From Cercospora beticola (taxonomy: Eukaryota; Ascomycota; Dothideomycetes; Mycosphaerellales; Mycosphaerellaceae), in NCBI RefSeq assembly GCF_033473495.1, contig NC_088935.1, forward strand, positions 2,046,001 to 2,110,000: DNA of 64,000 bases, given 5' to 3'. Below the pieces are notes generated by a model that made no database searches, was not told the DNA's origin, and saw only the letters and a program-made list of their open reading frames with translations. The number at the start of each line of letters is the position of its first letter. Within the stretch, counting starts at the first letter, position 1. The translations under genes and the position numbers were made by a program. Below, piece by piece: positions 21,258 to 31,985 of the stretch.

Positions 21258-22444
21258 TCACACTCGTCCAGCTCGACCTGCTTGAATAATCTCCCCCGTA
21301 TGCGGATCGTCCGCCCTGAGGACGGGCCAGCCCTGGCCATCCGCTTTCGCCAGCGTCAACTCCAACTTGGTGCCCATGATTTTGAATTTGCTCTCAGCGG
21401 GTTTGATCTCTCCGAAGAGCACCATGCTCGTCTGATACCTCTTTGCGTCGCTTGTGTGCAGATCGAGCTCCACCTTGGTCCCATCGGCGCTGAATTCCAC
21501 CTTCGAGCGCTCCTTATCGATCTTCTTTAGATACAGCGAGGCGATGACTGTAGCCGCGGTCTGGTAGAAGTCGTTCCGCACCTCCTTCAGGGCCTCCTCT
21601 GTACCAGCCTCCTTTGCCTTACCTACGAAGAGATGCCGCGATGTTGTCTTGCAGCCTGGTATTTTAAGCCATGCGTCAAATTCCAGGACACGTCTCTTGC
21701 CTTGCAAACCACGTTAGCGATAACCATATTCAAATTCCTGGTTCCAGCCCGACTTACAGCATGTCCACCCTTTGCTGCCCTCGTGGAATAGAGCTTGTCC
21801 CGGATGATGTACGCATTCTTCCTCGTCACGATTGTCTCCGCTCTTGTACTTTACACCGCATGACTTTCTCTTGCACGTCGCTCCGTCCGGCACTGGAATG
21901 CTAGGATCATCATCTTCTTGTTCGGGAGGAGCAGGACTGGGCGAAGCGCGAGAAGCTGATGTTGCGATTGGAGCGCGTGCGACGGGCGGTGGAAGTGAGC
22001 TCTCGTCTTGCTTGGGCTGTGCTTTGGGGGCTGCGTTTCGAATTTTGGCCTCGAGCTCCTCGTCCGTCTGTTTCGGCTCGACCACAGTAGGGGGATCGTC
22101 GACAGTCGAATGTTTGCCCGTGGTGCAGGGAGGTATTTTCATGAACTGATCGAATTCGAGCACGCGAGCTTTACAGCACTTCCAGCCTAAGTTGTGTGTC
22201 AGTTTTTGGGTCTTCGCAGAACGCCTCTGCGAGGCATCAAGGTAGCTTTGACGACATTGTGGGGGACAGACCTACCCTTCTGGCCTTCGTGAAACTCGGG
22301 GGGTCTTGGTCAGGCCATCAGCGCTGAGCCGACTTCAAGAAACGAAAGTTCGAAAATGGCGTCTTACCCAGGGTGGTAGTGGCATGGCTCTTCAGGATCG
22401 GTGAAGGTCTTGCCGCAGCCTTTGTGCACGCACTTGGAGGCCAT
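21258..22444 (-). CDS. CHORD- and CS-domain co-chaperone (Rar1/CHORDC1 family)
   Basis: Four exons (22444-22368, 22304-22276, 22186-21758, 21700-21258) encode 325 residues. CHORD I begins at residue 1 with MASKCVHKGCGKTFTDPEEPCHYHPG and ends in KGWKCCKARVLEFDQFMKIPPC. CHORD II spans ATCKRKSCGVKYKSGDNRDEEECVHHPG to GWTCCKRRVLEFDAWLKIPGC. A CS (p23-like) domain follows (KIDKERSKVEFSADGTKVELDL to TKLELTLAKADGQGWPVLRAD). The protein is a zinc-binding partner of Hsp90 and Sgt1. The linker between the CHORDs is Pro/Ala/Ser-rich with low complexity. The junction into exon 4 splits a CHORD II cysteine codon (TGC T, then GC). It is head-to-head with the glutaredoxin-like gene, 239 bp apart. Confidence 0.93.
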
Positions 22445-22683
22445 GGCGATCCGCGATGCTGTATCTCTACACGTCTTTCAATGATGATGCGAGGAGCAGT
22501 GGGGTGAAGAGGGGATGTCAATGTGCCTGGTGGCAGAAGTTCCACGAAACATTCTAGAAGGTCGCAGCGTGGTCCCGCGAAGCGACGTCATGTTCGCGAG
22601 ACGGGTGCAGTGCTGGAAGACGCGCCGCGCCACGCCCTCTTTCAAGTCGATACTGATATTGCACACGCCGCACAGTAAACACA

Positions 22684-23063
22684 ATGCGCGCGGCATCGCG
22701 TCTACTGCAGCACAGTCTGCGCTTGACGCTCTTCACCCACGACCACTGCAGCCTGTGCGTCGACGTGAAGAGCGTGATGAGTCGCGTCTGGGATCGCCGC
22801 CATTTTGAGTACCGCGAAGTCGACATCCTGGCTGAAGAGAACAAGCGATGGAAGGAGCTCTACGTCCACGACATTCCTGTGGTGTGTAGAAGACCTACAC
22901 TGAACCATTATCGCCCCGGCTGACTCGCTGGCAGGTCCACGTCGATCGCACGGCCACGCTGGCCACGCAGAATGGCGAGACGACAGCCGCTGCTCGGAAG
23001 CTCAAACATCGCTTCACCGAGCAACAGCTGGAGAAGGTGATGGACGAGCTTGAACGCGTCTGA
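22684..23063 (+). CDS. glutaredoxin-like DUF836 protein
   Basis: Two exons (22684-22881, 22935-23063) encode 108 residues. It begins MRAASRLLQHSLRLTLFTHDHCSLC, with a CxxC pair at about residues 22 and 25 at the end of the first strand, then FEYREVDIL and IPVVHVD, where the cis-proline loop of the thioredoxin fold lies. This matches the small glutaredoxin-like DUF836 family (yeast YDR286C type). The basic N-terminus could be a mitochondrial targeting peptide. The function is not established in the family; thiol-disulfide exchange is inferred from CxxC and fold. It shares a 239 bp divergent promoter with the CHORD co-chaperone gene. Confidence 0.85.
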
Positions 23064-23250
23064 TGTAGCAGTACGCACGCTGCTATGCTGCTATGCGTCC
23101 ATCAGACTGCCACTTGGCCGAGGGTGGGGCTGGACCCCTCAGACAACCCAATGCTTCCAGCTGCACATTACACTGCCGCTGCAATCCTGCTGTCTGTTAC
23201 GCGGGCCGCACATTGAACCACAGTCCAGGATAGGCCACTAAACAATCAAG

Positions 23251-24123
23251 ATGCAAGCAGCGAACCGCCTTCAAAAAGCTCTCAAAACCGGCCAACCGAG
23301 CTTCGGTGGATGGCAGATGCTACCCGGTGCTAACTTGTCACGAGCCATTGCACGCACTCCTGGTCTCGATTTCGTCGTTGTGGACGGCGAACACGGCAAT
23401 ATCGCCGATGCTGATATGCAGTGAGTACGATCAATGGCAGCATACAAGCACAGCTGTGACCAATACTCACTATGTTCTGCTGCTCGTAGTGACAGCGTGG
23501 CCGCAATCGCTGCTTGCGGTGTCTCTCCAGTCGTACGCGTAGCCGAAGGACAGCACTGGATGATCAAGCGGGCGCTGGATGCTGGCGCTCATGGAATTAT
23601 CGTACCGCTGATTCAATCTGTCGAGGATGCCAAGAACGTCGTCAAGTACAGCAAGTTCCCGCCCCTTGGAAATCGTGGGCTTGGATCGCCTTTTGCGGCC
23701 GAAAAGTTCGCCCCTGGAAAGACCGGAGACATAAATGAAATTAGCCTCAGTCAATACTTCAAGGAAGCGAACGATAGCATCCTCGTCATCGTGCAAATCG
23801 AGACCGCCGCAGCTCTCGAGCAGATCAAAGAGATCGCAGCAATAGACGGCATTGATGTTTGTTTCATTGGACCAGTCGATCTTGGCAACAGCATTGGACA
23901 TCCACCAGAGAATATCGGAGTATATGCACCCGAACTTGAGCAAGCAATCGAGAAGATTCACCAGGAGACACAAGCTGCCGGCAAGTGGACCGGTATCTAC
24001 ACTGGCAGTGGAGAACAGGCGAAAACGTTTGCGGACAGACGCTTCAACCTCATCAACGTTGTGAACGATGTCGGAGCCATACGCAAATCATTCGCCGAGG
24101 CAGCAGCGGCGGCACGAAAGTGA
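23251..24123 (+). CDS. HpcH/HpaI-type class II aldolase
   Basis: Two exons (23251-23420, 23490-24123) give 267 residues. Motifs of the HpcH/HpaI family are clear: GWQMLPGANLSRAIARTPGLDFVVVDGEHG at the N-terminus, PVVRVAEGQHWMIKRALDAGAHGIIVPL (about residues 70-97), IVQIETAAALEQIKEIAAIDGIDVCFIGPVDLGNSIG with the metal-binding Glu and Asp, and a C-terminal GIYTGSGEQAKTFADRRFNLINVVND. Such enzymes cleave 4-hydroxy-2-oxo acids to pyruvate (or oxaloacetate) and an aldehyde using a divalent metal. The substrate in this fungus is unknown. No aromatic-degradation genes lie next to it. The ATG at 23251 is preceded by AATCAAG, a good fungal start context. Confidence 0.9.
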
Positions 24124-24259
24124 GCAGATATGTTGATAGTGAGTATGGCTATATGTCTTATCTGACCCTTTGGTCCACTATATGGCCTTTTCGAACGTGC
24201 CTTTGTATCCTCCGCAATCACTCGAAGATCTTCCCACCTGGTTCCGTCAATTCACAGAT

Positions 24260-24722
24260 CTAGCAGAGCAACCTGAAGGAGAAGGCATCCTGGGGTTCGC
24301 CTGTGTTGGGGTTGTTCTGGCCGATGCAGCTTGAGAGACCTCCAGAGAGAGGACCAATGCGACTCTGGTAGATGCCGCAGTTCGAATCTTGGTACGTCTC
24401 GACGAAGCACCCGTTTGAGTCGCCCGTGCCTGGTTGGATGTTCAGAGATCGCACTTGAGCATTGTTGCAGACAAATTGTTGAATTAACCTGTGTACGTTA
24501 GCATTACAGCTGGTCCAAACAAGCACAGCAGCGGGCAGTTCAAAGCTGACCCATTGAAGGTTTGTCCATTGCTGCAACCAGGCTCCGAGAAGGTCGCAAT
24601 GTTAACTGTTGCCTGAGCAGCTACGAGAGTGCCGAAGGCAATGAGCTGTAAGAGACGTCAGTGTACTGGGCTTCAGGATACTTGGGATATCAACGTACGC
24701 TGGACAGGATAGTGAACTGCAT
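24260..24722 (-). CDS. small secreted cysteine-rich protein
   Basis: Three exons (24722-24699, 24645-24551, 24488-24260) encode 115 residues. The signal peptide (MQFTILSSLIAFGTLVAAQA) is split by intron 1 after codon 8. The mature part of roughly 96 residues has six cysteines (in EPGCSNG, FVCNNA, NGCFVE, DSNCGIY, SSCIGQ and the terminal LLC), an even number fitting three disulfides. I recognise no known family; size, secretion signal and cysteine content resemble fungal effector-like or surface proteins, but that is only a profile and not a function. A TATAAAA element lies 109 bp upstream. The final cysteine is the last residue, which is typical of compact disulfide-knitted folds. Confidence 0.8.
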
Positions 24723-26019
24723 TTTGATGAGCTTGAAGGGTAAAAGTAATGTTCTGGCTGGATGTCTGCGACTGAGCTGATGAATATAGGTATACTGAGG
24801 AGATCAATCGACGACGACGAATATCGAGCATTTTATATCCTCTCCCAGCCCACACCTCCTCGCCTCCATTATCCCACCCTCGATGATCAGCTCTGCACTC
24901 TGCGCATAAACATGCCGCCAAGTGCTCAGTCGACAGTGAAGATCTCGAGGCCGTTCATGATTTCGAACGCAAGGTGATGGCAAGCTGCCTGGCTATAACA
25001 CTTGGCCCGAGAACTATCAAGCGAGAAGGATCCCCTTACTCCGCGCGGCGCACAAACACGAGGCGTGAAAGCGTGCTGTGCAAGTGATGGATGCTCCCGC
25101 GCTTTCCGAAACTGGAAGGTCGGTCATGGCATTGGGTGGAAGACAGCATTGCACGTGGCTGCACGTTGAACTTTGGCTTCGTCGATCACAGAATGGAAGA
25201 CGTAGTTAGGCCTCCCATCTGTCTTGGCGCCGACTTTCCCGGCGTCCTGCTGTGTTGCCATTGGCATTTCCAGGCATGTTCTAGCATGAGAGACAAGGCA
25301 CGATGGATTGTTCGCAGCAAACTAGCAGTAGCATGTCGCCTAACTTATCACCAAGACTGCAGATCTTCGTGTCCCGGGATCTCTTGCATGCATGGTGTTT
25401 TCAAATCGATGCATTGGTAACGAAGGGAAGGCGAGTACATTGGGAAGTGTTGTCTTTCCGGTTTCTGTGCATTCCAAATGAGGGCAGACGTTGCAATTGC
25501 TGTTTCTAAAAGGCTTACTTGCTGGTGAAGACGCAGCAGAGCACTTCCTGTGCCTGCTAGAGATGTGTCGCCAATTCATATCGTCGGAGTCGTGTATGCT
25601 CCCTCTCCGAGCTATGCGCCTTGGCATGGACAGTAGCAGTGACGGAGGAGGCTGCATTACCAAGGTCCGCGGAGCTGTGCAGTATTTGGACGGGGTGTTC
25701 GTTCTCTTCAGTTGCAAGAGGCGGCACGGCTTAATACTCCGACCATTGCGAAATCGAACGAGAGCATACTTTCCGCCTTAATGTGAACCTGCTCTACACT
25801 GCTCTCCATTTCAGTGGTTTGAGATCAACTAGTTTCCAACCTCCAATAGGCGAACACTGCCGGCCGAGTTTGGATCCCGGTGAGAAAATGTTAGTCGATC
25901 GAAGCATTTCATGAGCAATGATGTAACATGTGAGGACGAATGCAAATTTGGATGCTGCAGGTGTTGCGAAAAAGCATCAGACATTCTTGGTTCTTTACAG
26001 TATCCACATCGTGCTGCGC
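24723..26019. other. intergenic, promoter of secreted protein and BOR1 3' side
   Basis: 1.3 kb without a supported gene, apart from the TATA box at 24831. The open frames of 96-125 codons on both strands overlap each other, lack protein-like composition and show no splice-linked continuation. Confidence 0.45.
24831..24837 (-). promoter_or_regulatory. TATA box of the secreted cysteine-rich protein gene
   Basis: TATAAAA on the minus strand, 109 bp upstream of the ATG at 24722. The distance allows a short 5' leader. A strong TATA box is unusual in this window and fits a regulated, highly expressed gene. Confidence 0.5.
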
Positions 26020-27957
26020 TTAATTATGACCAGTATGAGGCGTTGGATGAATGCCCTCTGCCTCCCTTCTCTTCTCCCTTTCTTCCTCCTCTAACTCTTC
26101 GTCGTCTTTGCCAAACTTATCTCGTGATCGCATTCCAGGTGTAGCATCCGCGGTAGAGAAACCGCTGCCCACGCCCTCTTCGTCGCTGCCGCGATGACGA
26201 CGCTTTTCTTTTGCCATTCTCACTTCAGGGCGTTCTGGTTGACCACCCATGGAGCACAATACGACATCCGCATCGGCAGTAGGTGAGTCCAGAACCATGA
26301 GTTCATGTTCTGTGAAGATTCTCGGCAAGATGCACCATCGGATTGGAATCAGTGCTGTGATGATAATAGGGAAGCCGATGGCCGCAATGGTCTGGGAGAT
26401 AGCGATGCTGATTGCCACCCCGATGATCTGGAAAGATGTGTAGTACATGATGCGTCGCTTAGTCAGGGTGTTGCGTGGATCGTTGGGGTCCGTGAACCGC
26501 TTCTCATTCATGCAGTAGAGGACGTTTTGAGTGATGTTGAATCCTGGAATGCCGCTAAAGCCAACGACGAAGAAGACACCACCGAAGAGACCAAGAGGCA
26601 TGGTATGTAATACGACCAGGAGCGGGCCGGTCATGACGCCGACTAGACCGAGAGTCATGAGGATATGCGAGACGCGCTGCTCCCTCACCACCACAGGTTC
26701 GATCTTCTTATGATAGCGAGAAACCCATTCGGAATCTGGATCGTCCTCTTGCTTCTCTTTGGTGACCGTGAGGACATCTTGGTACTCCGTGAGAGAGTCG
26801 GTGTGTACAGGTGCTTGAGGAATGAGACCATTGGGCAAAGGGATGCCTATAATACCACCGATGAAGCATGTGATCCCGAGCAAGAAGAAATCCCAGTGGA
26901 AGCCGGCGGGCTTCTTGAGCGGATACTGCCTGGCCTGTGCAGTCAAGGAGCTGACATTATGATCATAGTAGAAGAGAAGGGTGAGGAGGATTCCAATTGG
27001 CATTGCTGCAAAGACATATCGCGCCTCCAGGTTCCAGAAGTCAATGAGCCAAGAGCGGTCCTGACTTGGGTAGAAGGCTCTTGTGTGAGGAACTCTAGGG
27101 AGATTGGCGTCTTTGATTCGGCCCGGAATGTGCGAGAACCCAGTCCAAAAGATAGTGGCAATTGGATAGGCATAGTCGGACAACAGTTTTCGCCAGTAAG
27201 ATCGGTACAAAATTGTGTTACCCATGCCTTCGAGCCACCACACAGTAGCCCAGAAGCATAAAGCAATGATAATTCCGAGGTAGCCCGCCTCTGGGCTGTT
27301 GCCGTCGAAGTTGGACACAAGTTCCTCGACACCCTTGACTGTGAACACATTAATAGACGTCCGATCATCCGTGGAACGATAGAACTCACTCATATAGATG
27401 ATTGACACATACATGCCAAAAGAATTGGTACTGAAGTCAGTGATATAGCGCATGTAGTCGCACCAGTTGAAGATAGCAGACATCCAGTGCGTAATTGCGG
27501 CCCAAATCGACACCCAGGCGATGAACTGTGGGTAAAGTTCGACAATTCCTTGCGATTCGCAGATATCATAAGTGGTGTAATTGAACAGGGAGATCAGACC
27601 TGTTACGCCGACCACAGTCAAAGGCTGGGCGGAGAACAGACTGAACACGAATGCCGCCAACGCTGATGCGAAGAGACCTTCATTAATGCCGAAGAAGTAA
27701 TCAGTCCTTCGCTGCATGTCCAATGTGAAGGCAATCGCGGGAAGCAGGTTGACGAAGAATATGCGCACTGTTCCTGCCATGGTTCTATAGTTGAAGCCGT
27801 CCGTGATATCGCTCCAGTAGTATGGCAGTCGTCGTCGAACGTCGTGGTACATGCCACGGAAGGGCCTTAGGGTCCGGTAACTCTTCCATCCTGTGAGACC
27901 ATCCCAGGTGTAGGGGTCGTTGGCGAATTGACTTGTTGATGTAGTAGTGCGCTCCAT
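26020..27957 (-). CDS. BOR1: BOR1-type borate/anion transporter (SLC4-like family)
   Basis: Single-exon 645-residue membrane protein of the HCO3-cotransporter family. It starts with a cytosolic segment containing LRPFRGMYHDVRRRLPYYWSDITDGF. The first transmembrane helices follow (FFVNLLPAIAFTLDM, FASALAAFVFSLFSAQPLTVVGVTG), with the family's substrate-site region PLTVVGVTGLISLFNYTTYD, then helices such as LGIIIALCFWATVWWL, AAMPIGILLTLLFYYDHNVSSL and FFLLGITCFIGGIIGIPLPNGLIPQAPVHT. About 10-14 helices can be counted. The last 80 residues are charged (Lys/Arg and Glu-rich) and likely cytosolic. Yeast Bor1 exports borate; boron tolerance is inferred here. Confidence 0.93.
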   Translation of the reverse strand: MERTTTSTSQFANDPYTWDGLTGWKSYRTLRPFRGMYHDVRRRLPYYWSDITDGFNYRTMAGTVRIFFVNLLPAIAFTLDMQRRTDYFFGINEGLFASALAAFVFSLFSAQPLTVVGVTGLISLFNYTTYDICESQGIVELYPQFIAWVSIWAAITHWMSAIFNWCDYMRYITDFSTNSFGMYVSIIYMSEFYRSTDDRTSINVFTVKGVEELVSNFDGNSPEAGYLGIIIALCFWATVWWLEGMGNTILYRSYWRKLLSDYAYPIATIFWTGFSHIPGRIKDANLPRVPHTRAFYPSQDRSWLIDFWNLEARYVFAAMPIGILLTLLFYYDHNVSSLTAQARQYPLKKPAGFHWDFFLLGITCFIGGIIGIPLPNGLIPQAPVHTDSLTEYQDVLTVTKEKQEDDPDSEWVSRYHKKIEPVVVREQRVSHILMTLGLVGVMTGPLLVVLHTMPLGLFGGVFFVVGFSGIPGFNITQNVLYCMNEKRFTDPNDPRNTLTKRRIMYYTSFQIIGVAISIAISQTIAAIGFPIIITALIPIRWCILPRIFTEHELMVLDSPTADADVVLCSMGGQPERPEVRMAKEKRRHRGSDEEGVGSGFSTADATPGMRSRDKFGKDDEELEEEEREKRREAEGIHPTPHTGHN

Positions 27958-29374
27958 GATGCAGATTCTTGTTTATGTCTTGTGTATGTTCTTATCTATA
28001 GCATTGCAACCCAATGCATTGGTCTACCTTCTGGTCTTCCGAACGTCTAGTAGGGATCCACACCGGTTCGTATATTGTTTCGGATACCTACAATAGCCGG
28101 ATCCAGTACAGTCAAGGACAATGCTGAACGCTTAGCAGCAAAACGCAAGCAATGATGAGTGGTGTACCATGGAAAGAGCACTGCGGTCGAGAGCGGGCGT
28201 TCGTCAAGGATGGCCTCGCTGCCGACGTATATACCACGCCGGCGCGAAACGCGTGAACAAAACGGCAAAGTGGATGCGGCTAAGGAAAAACCTTGCAGGA
28301 CGTCATGCGAAGGGTTTTTCATTCGCGCGGGGAGCCAAGACTCACAACGGACGCCACCACAAACCAACCACAAACCCCAGGATCGCTGGACGTCAACGTT
28401 CGTCCTTGAGCATGGATCGGAACTCTATACAGACAAACAGTTATCGTTCATATTGGCTGTAAATCTAGGCGCTGGCAGGCCGTCTTTCAAAGCAGCTGGC
28501 CAGCATTGTACATTCCCTCGATGCCTTCTGACCGCCTACCGCCTCAAGATGCTCGGCGATCAAAACTGGGGCCGCCATAGCTTATCTTCAAAACTAACGA
28601 ACAGGGGTCAGCCTTTGCGCTTGCGATTCTGCCCGAGCAGCTTTGCAGTGTGCGGCAGAGGAAGCTATAATCGTTTGCCTATGCTTTTTGTCGTGGGTGG
28701 CGCTGCTACCTCACCTCGTGGACAACGCTATGGTGGTAGACGTCACTTGCTTCTTAACCAGTTTTTCCTTCTTCTGTACTCTTCGAAATTTCCTGTACCT
28801 TCTACACTGCTACTTCATGACGACTGCGAATGATAACTACTCGAGCAAGTCCAGAAACAAGCCGGAGGTGGACTTACAGAGAAGTGGCTAGCTATAGGCT
28901 GCGTCTTATGCATCATCATTACATCTGAGAATGTTGAATCCTGGCTGCATACCACAGATGCAATTCGCGCCGCCTCGGGCCCTGCAGGTCAATTTGTACC
29001 CATCGATCTTCTATGGATCGTGCTCACCAGTTAGCTGAGCTGCTCACCAGTGCACGCTGCTCGTTCGGAGATCGTGAACTAGACGAGCATGCTCTGTGGG
29101 CATATTCCAGCAATGGCTGCCGTGACAGGATCTCCAGGCTCGAATGCCAGACTGCTGGAACTTGGCTTTCAACATGCGAGTGATTGACTCAGCAAGTGAG
29201 CACGAATTCAGCATTCACTACATCTTGCGTAGCGCATCGTAGCATCCGGACCAGAAGCATAATTGCTGGCTCACGCAGCGGCGCAGACTTGCTTCGTCTC
29301 ATGCTTGGTTGTCTGTAAGTCACAGGCCTTCGGTATCTTCCACCAACTGAACATTCATTCGTTCCAATACAAGC
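27958..29374. other. intergenic, no supported gene
   Basis: 1.4 kb, one of the longest gene-free stretches here. An open frame of 224 codons (28159-28833) begins at GTG and reads as low-quality basic sequence, so I do not call it. A short direct repeat (gctcaccagt, twice within 29021-29055) is the only repeat I noticed. Confidence 0.45.
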
Positions 29375-30593
29375 TCACGGAAATGCAGTTTTATTGGCTG
29401 GTGCACCGTCCTGCCACAGGTCGACATAATCTGTTTCACCGCTCAGCAGTTTGTCGAAGTTCATTTTTGTGCTCCATCGGATATTGCGGGTGTACGCAAA
29501 GTCGTTGACTCCCTCGCCATGATCCTCGATTTCGCTGAAGCTAGCTTTCGAGCCGATAGGCCTGTGATGTTGAAAGAGTTGGGGCGTTACAGTCAAGCAA
29601 TTATGTCGTGCTCTGCCAGCGCTTCCATCGCATGCCTGTCGCAACATGATGTCCATTGCGGCATTCATTTTCTTGATTCCAAGCTCATAGAGAAGTCGAC
29701 GTGCTCCTGGTTGGGAAACACCGTAGGCCAGTGAGCACACATTCATCCGTGCGCGATGGACGACGCGCGTATGCTCCGGATATTCCCTGATGAGAGCATC
29801 ACTGCCCCATTCTTTGTCGAAGTGCTGAGGCTCAGGCACAGTCTCGTCATTTGGTATCACAACTCTACCACTGCGGATTCTTGAGTCGGTTTTGGGAAAT
29901 TCGGTGCCACAATGCCCTAACCACAGCGCATCCCAATGCTGAGTATCTCCGTATGGCGACGAAAGTGGCAGATTCGACAAGTCATCGTTCAACTCGGTTG
30001 TCTCATCTTCTGTTCCTGGCTGCACAAGTAGCCTCGATGCGCGAGCGAAATCGTACATCTGCGACTTGATGCGCACATCCCAATCCACGTCCCCCTCCAT
30101 AACTAGCGCAGAGGTGATGTTTTGCTCTACTATTGTGCGGAGCACATTGATATGCGCTCTCCAAGCCCCTATAATGCCTGACTTATGCTTGGGATTGTCG
30201 CCTCCGGGAGGCAGTGCTTTCCGAGAAACGTTCGTCACTCCGTCGGCGTAATCTAGCCTCAGGCCACCGGGCGTCAAGGCGGCAGCAAGTGACATCGAGT
30301 CTCTGTGGTCGGTTCGTGAGGGTAGGTTGATGACGAATATCTTTTGGAACTACGCCTCGTGAGTAGGGTGTGAAAATGGAGATCGAAGGATATCGTACGC
30401 CAAGAGTCTGGTTAAGCACATCGTTCAGGCTAGCGGCCTGATTTCTCCCCAGATAGTTGGTGTGCGCGGTAATAGATATTGGATTGTATGATCTGGTCAA
30501 GCTCGCGATCAGGAAGGCGATGGTCAGTAGTCCGGCAATTGCGAGCGATGTCCGGACGGCCAACGACCGGGTGTCTAATAACCCATAGACCAT
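29375..30593 (-). CDS. GT25-like type II membrane glycosyltransferase
   Basis: Two exons (30593-30399, 30349-29375) with a 49 bp intron encode 389 residues. A single signal-anchor helix (LAIAGLLTIAFLIASL, about residues 15-30) follows a short cytosolic tail, giving the type II layout of Golgi glycosyltransferases. Exon 2 opens with KIFVINLPSRTDHRDSM, the characteristic start of the GT25/LPS-glycosyltransferase fold. GIIGAWRAHINVLRTIVEQ and ALVMEGDVDWDVRI follow; the acidic cluster in the latter is the likely metal-binding DxD-type site. Fungal homologues are uncharacterised; the donor sugar and acceptor are unknown. The upstream divergent gene also encodes a membrane protein, but no shared role is implied. 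Confidence 0.82.
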
Positions 30594-31073
30594 GGTGCGA
30601 GCAAGACTGAAAGGGTGACGAAGAGGCAGAACAGCCTTACCTTTCAACCATGGTGATGAGCGTGGCCCATCATGTAACAAGCGATCTGGCACAGCAATTG
30701 CGGCACGTCGCCGGCGACAGCTCCACAAGCGGACAGGGAAGTGAATACGAAGTTGAGCCGTGTGCGATATGAGTGGCAGAATCCTTGCCGAACTGGCACA
30801 AGCGAGCTTCCGACGCGCCGCATGCCTTGCTGCGCGGTTATGGTCCAACTTCGTCGTTGTTCAGCACATTGTGGAGTCGCGACTCTGTCTGTTATTCATG
30901 ATCTAAGCGCCATGTCCCGCAACGAGAGACCGATACTCTCAGTAGCGAAGCTGCACATGTGCGGCGTAGCAGCGCTTCCGATTGTTGCTCGCCAGCGCTT
31001 GCTCAAATATCTGTGTGAGAGGTTCAAAGTGTCTTCCTCGTTTTAACTTTATCGCCGTCCGTCGTTTCACTGA
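30594..31073. other. divergent promoter region
   Basis: 480 bp between the GT25-like gene (leftward) and the membrane protein gene (rightward). No supported feature. Confidence 0.45.
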
Positions 31074-31985
31074 ATGCTGCATCACATGTTTTCCCCGTGG
31101 TCGTTCACGCTGCTTTCCCTATCGAGTCCATCCTTACATCCCCGCAAGAACGACGAGAGCATATTCATCACTCCCCCAGGACCAGGGCCATCGAGAGTCT
31201 ACGATGGCAACCCAGTCTGGAGACTGAACAGCAGTCAGCGTATAAGCTGGACGACGAATGTAACGTCCTACCGCATAGAACTGTGGCAGCAGAATCCCTA
31301 ATCGTCTTATGCATACAGCATCAGCACGGTCTATGGTTAGTTGAAGCCCTTCGCACCCTGCAAAGAACGGCCACTGACGGGTATATTAGACACTGCAATA
31401 GCAGGAACTGGCGGTGGTGCGCATTCCACGTCTTGGGATGTCCAGTTGTACACGTCCAACCTCACGTTCTCGCCCATCTACTTCTTCTGGCTCAAGCCCA
31501 ACAGACCGGACGGTATTACTTCGCACTACTTCAATATAACAGCAGGAATCGAAGATGACTTGCAGTCTGGTGGTGAAACTGTCGGCAGCAGTGTTGACAG
31601 TAGCACCGCGGCGATTCCTTCTGCTAGTCGAGCTGCGGAAGCCATTAATACCACGGCCGTAGCGAATGGCCAAGACGTTCGGAGCGAAGGTAGTGCAGGT
31701 TCACTGTCTCCTACGCTGAAGATTGGCATCGGCTTGGGAGTCGGCTTAGGGGTACCGTTTCTGTTGATTGCAGGGGCATTCATCGGCTTGAGGATGAGAA
31801 AGTCGCGACAGAATCCAGCAGCAAATGCAGCTTTCCCGGAGTCGATGCCAGCGCATCACCTGCCGCGATATGTTGAGCACATGCCGATTGAATACATAAA
31901 TGGTCGAGGCAAGCAAGCCTCGATCTACCAGCTCTCGGACTACGGGAAAACGCCGCAATTGGTATCGCGAGCGGAGTTGGGATGA
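31074..31985 (+). pseudogene. single-pass surface membrane protein with one in-frame TAA
   Basis: Exons 31074-31335 and 31390-31985 join in frame over a 54 bp intron (donor gttagt, branch ctgac, acceptor tattag). The encoded protein would have a short N-terminal hydrophobic leader, an extracellular module (PVWRLNSSQRISWTTNVTSY, then TSWDVQLYTSNLTFSPIYFFWL), a Ser/Thr-rich stalk, one transmembrane helix (IGIGLGVGLGVPFLLIAGAFIGL) and a cytosolic tail starting RMRKSR. Codon 76 is TAA (31299-31301), directly after WQQNP. The frame is open on both sides of it, so this looks like a nonsense change in a recently intact gene, or an error or strain difference. The module with RISWTTN resembles fungal cell-surface proteins; I cannot name a family. 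Confidence 0.6.

Noticed and set aside
28159..28833. 224-codon plus-strand frame between BOR1 and the glycosyltransferase
   Set aside because: It begins at GTG, has basic low-quality composition, no domain and no splice continuity. Treated as chance.
29021..29055. Direct repeat gctcaccagt
   Set aside because: Two short copies only, with no flanking inverted repeats or target-site duplication; not a mobile element.
31338..31340. In-frame TAG near the TAA of the membrane protein gene
   Set aside because: It lies inside a well-defined intron (31336-31389), so it is not a second nonsense mutation.
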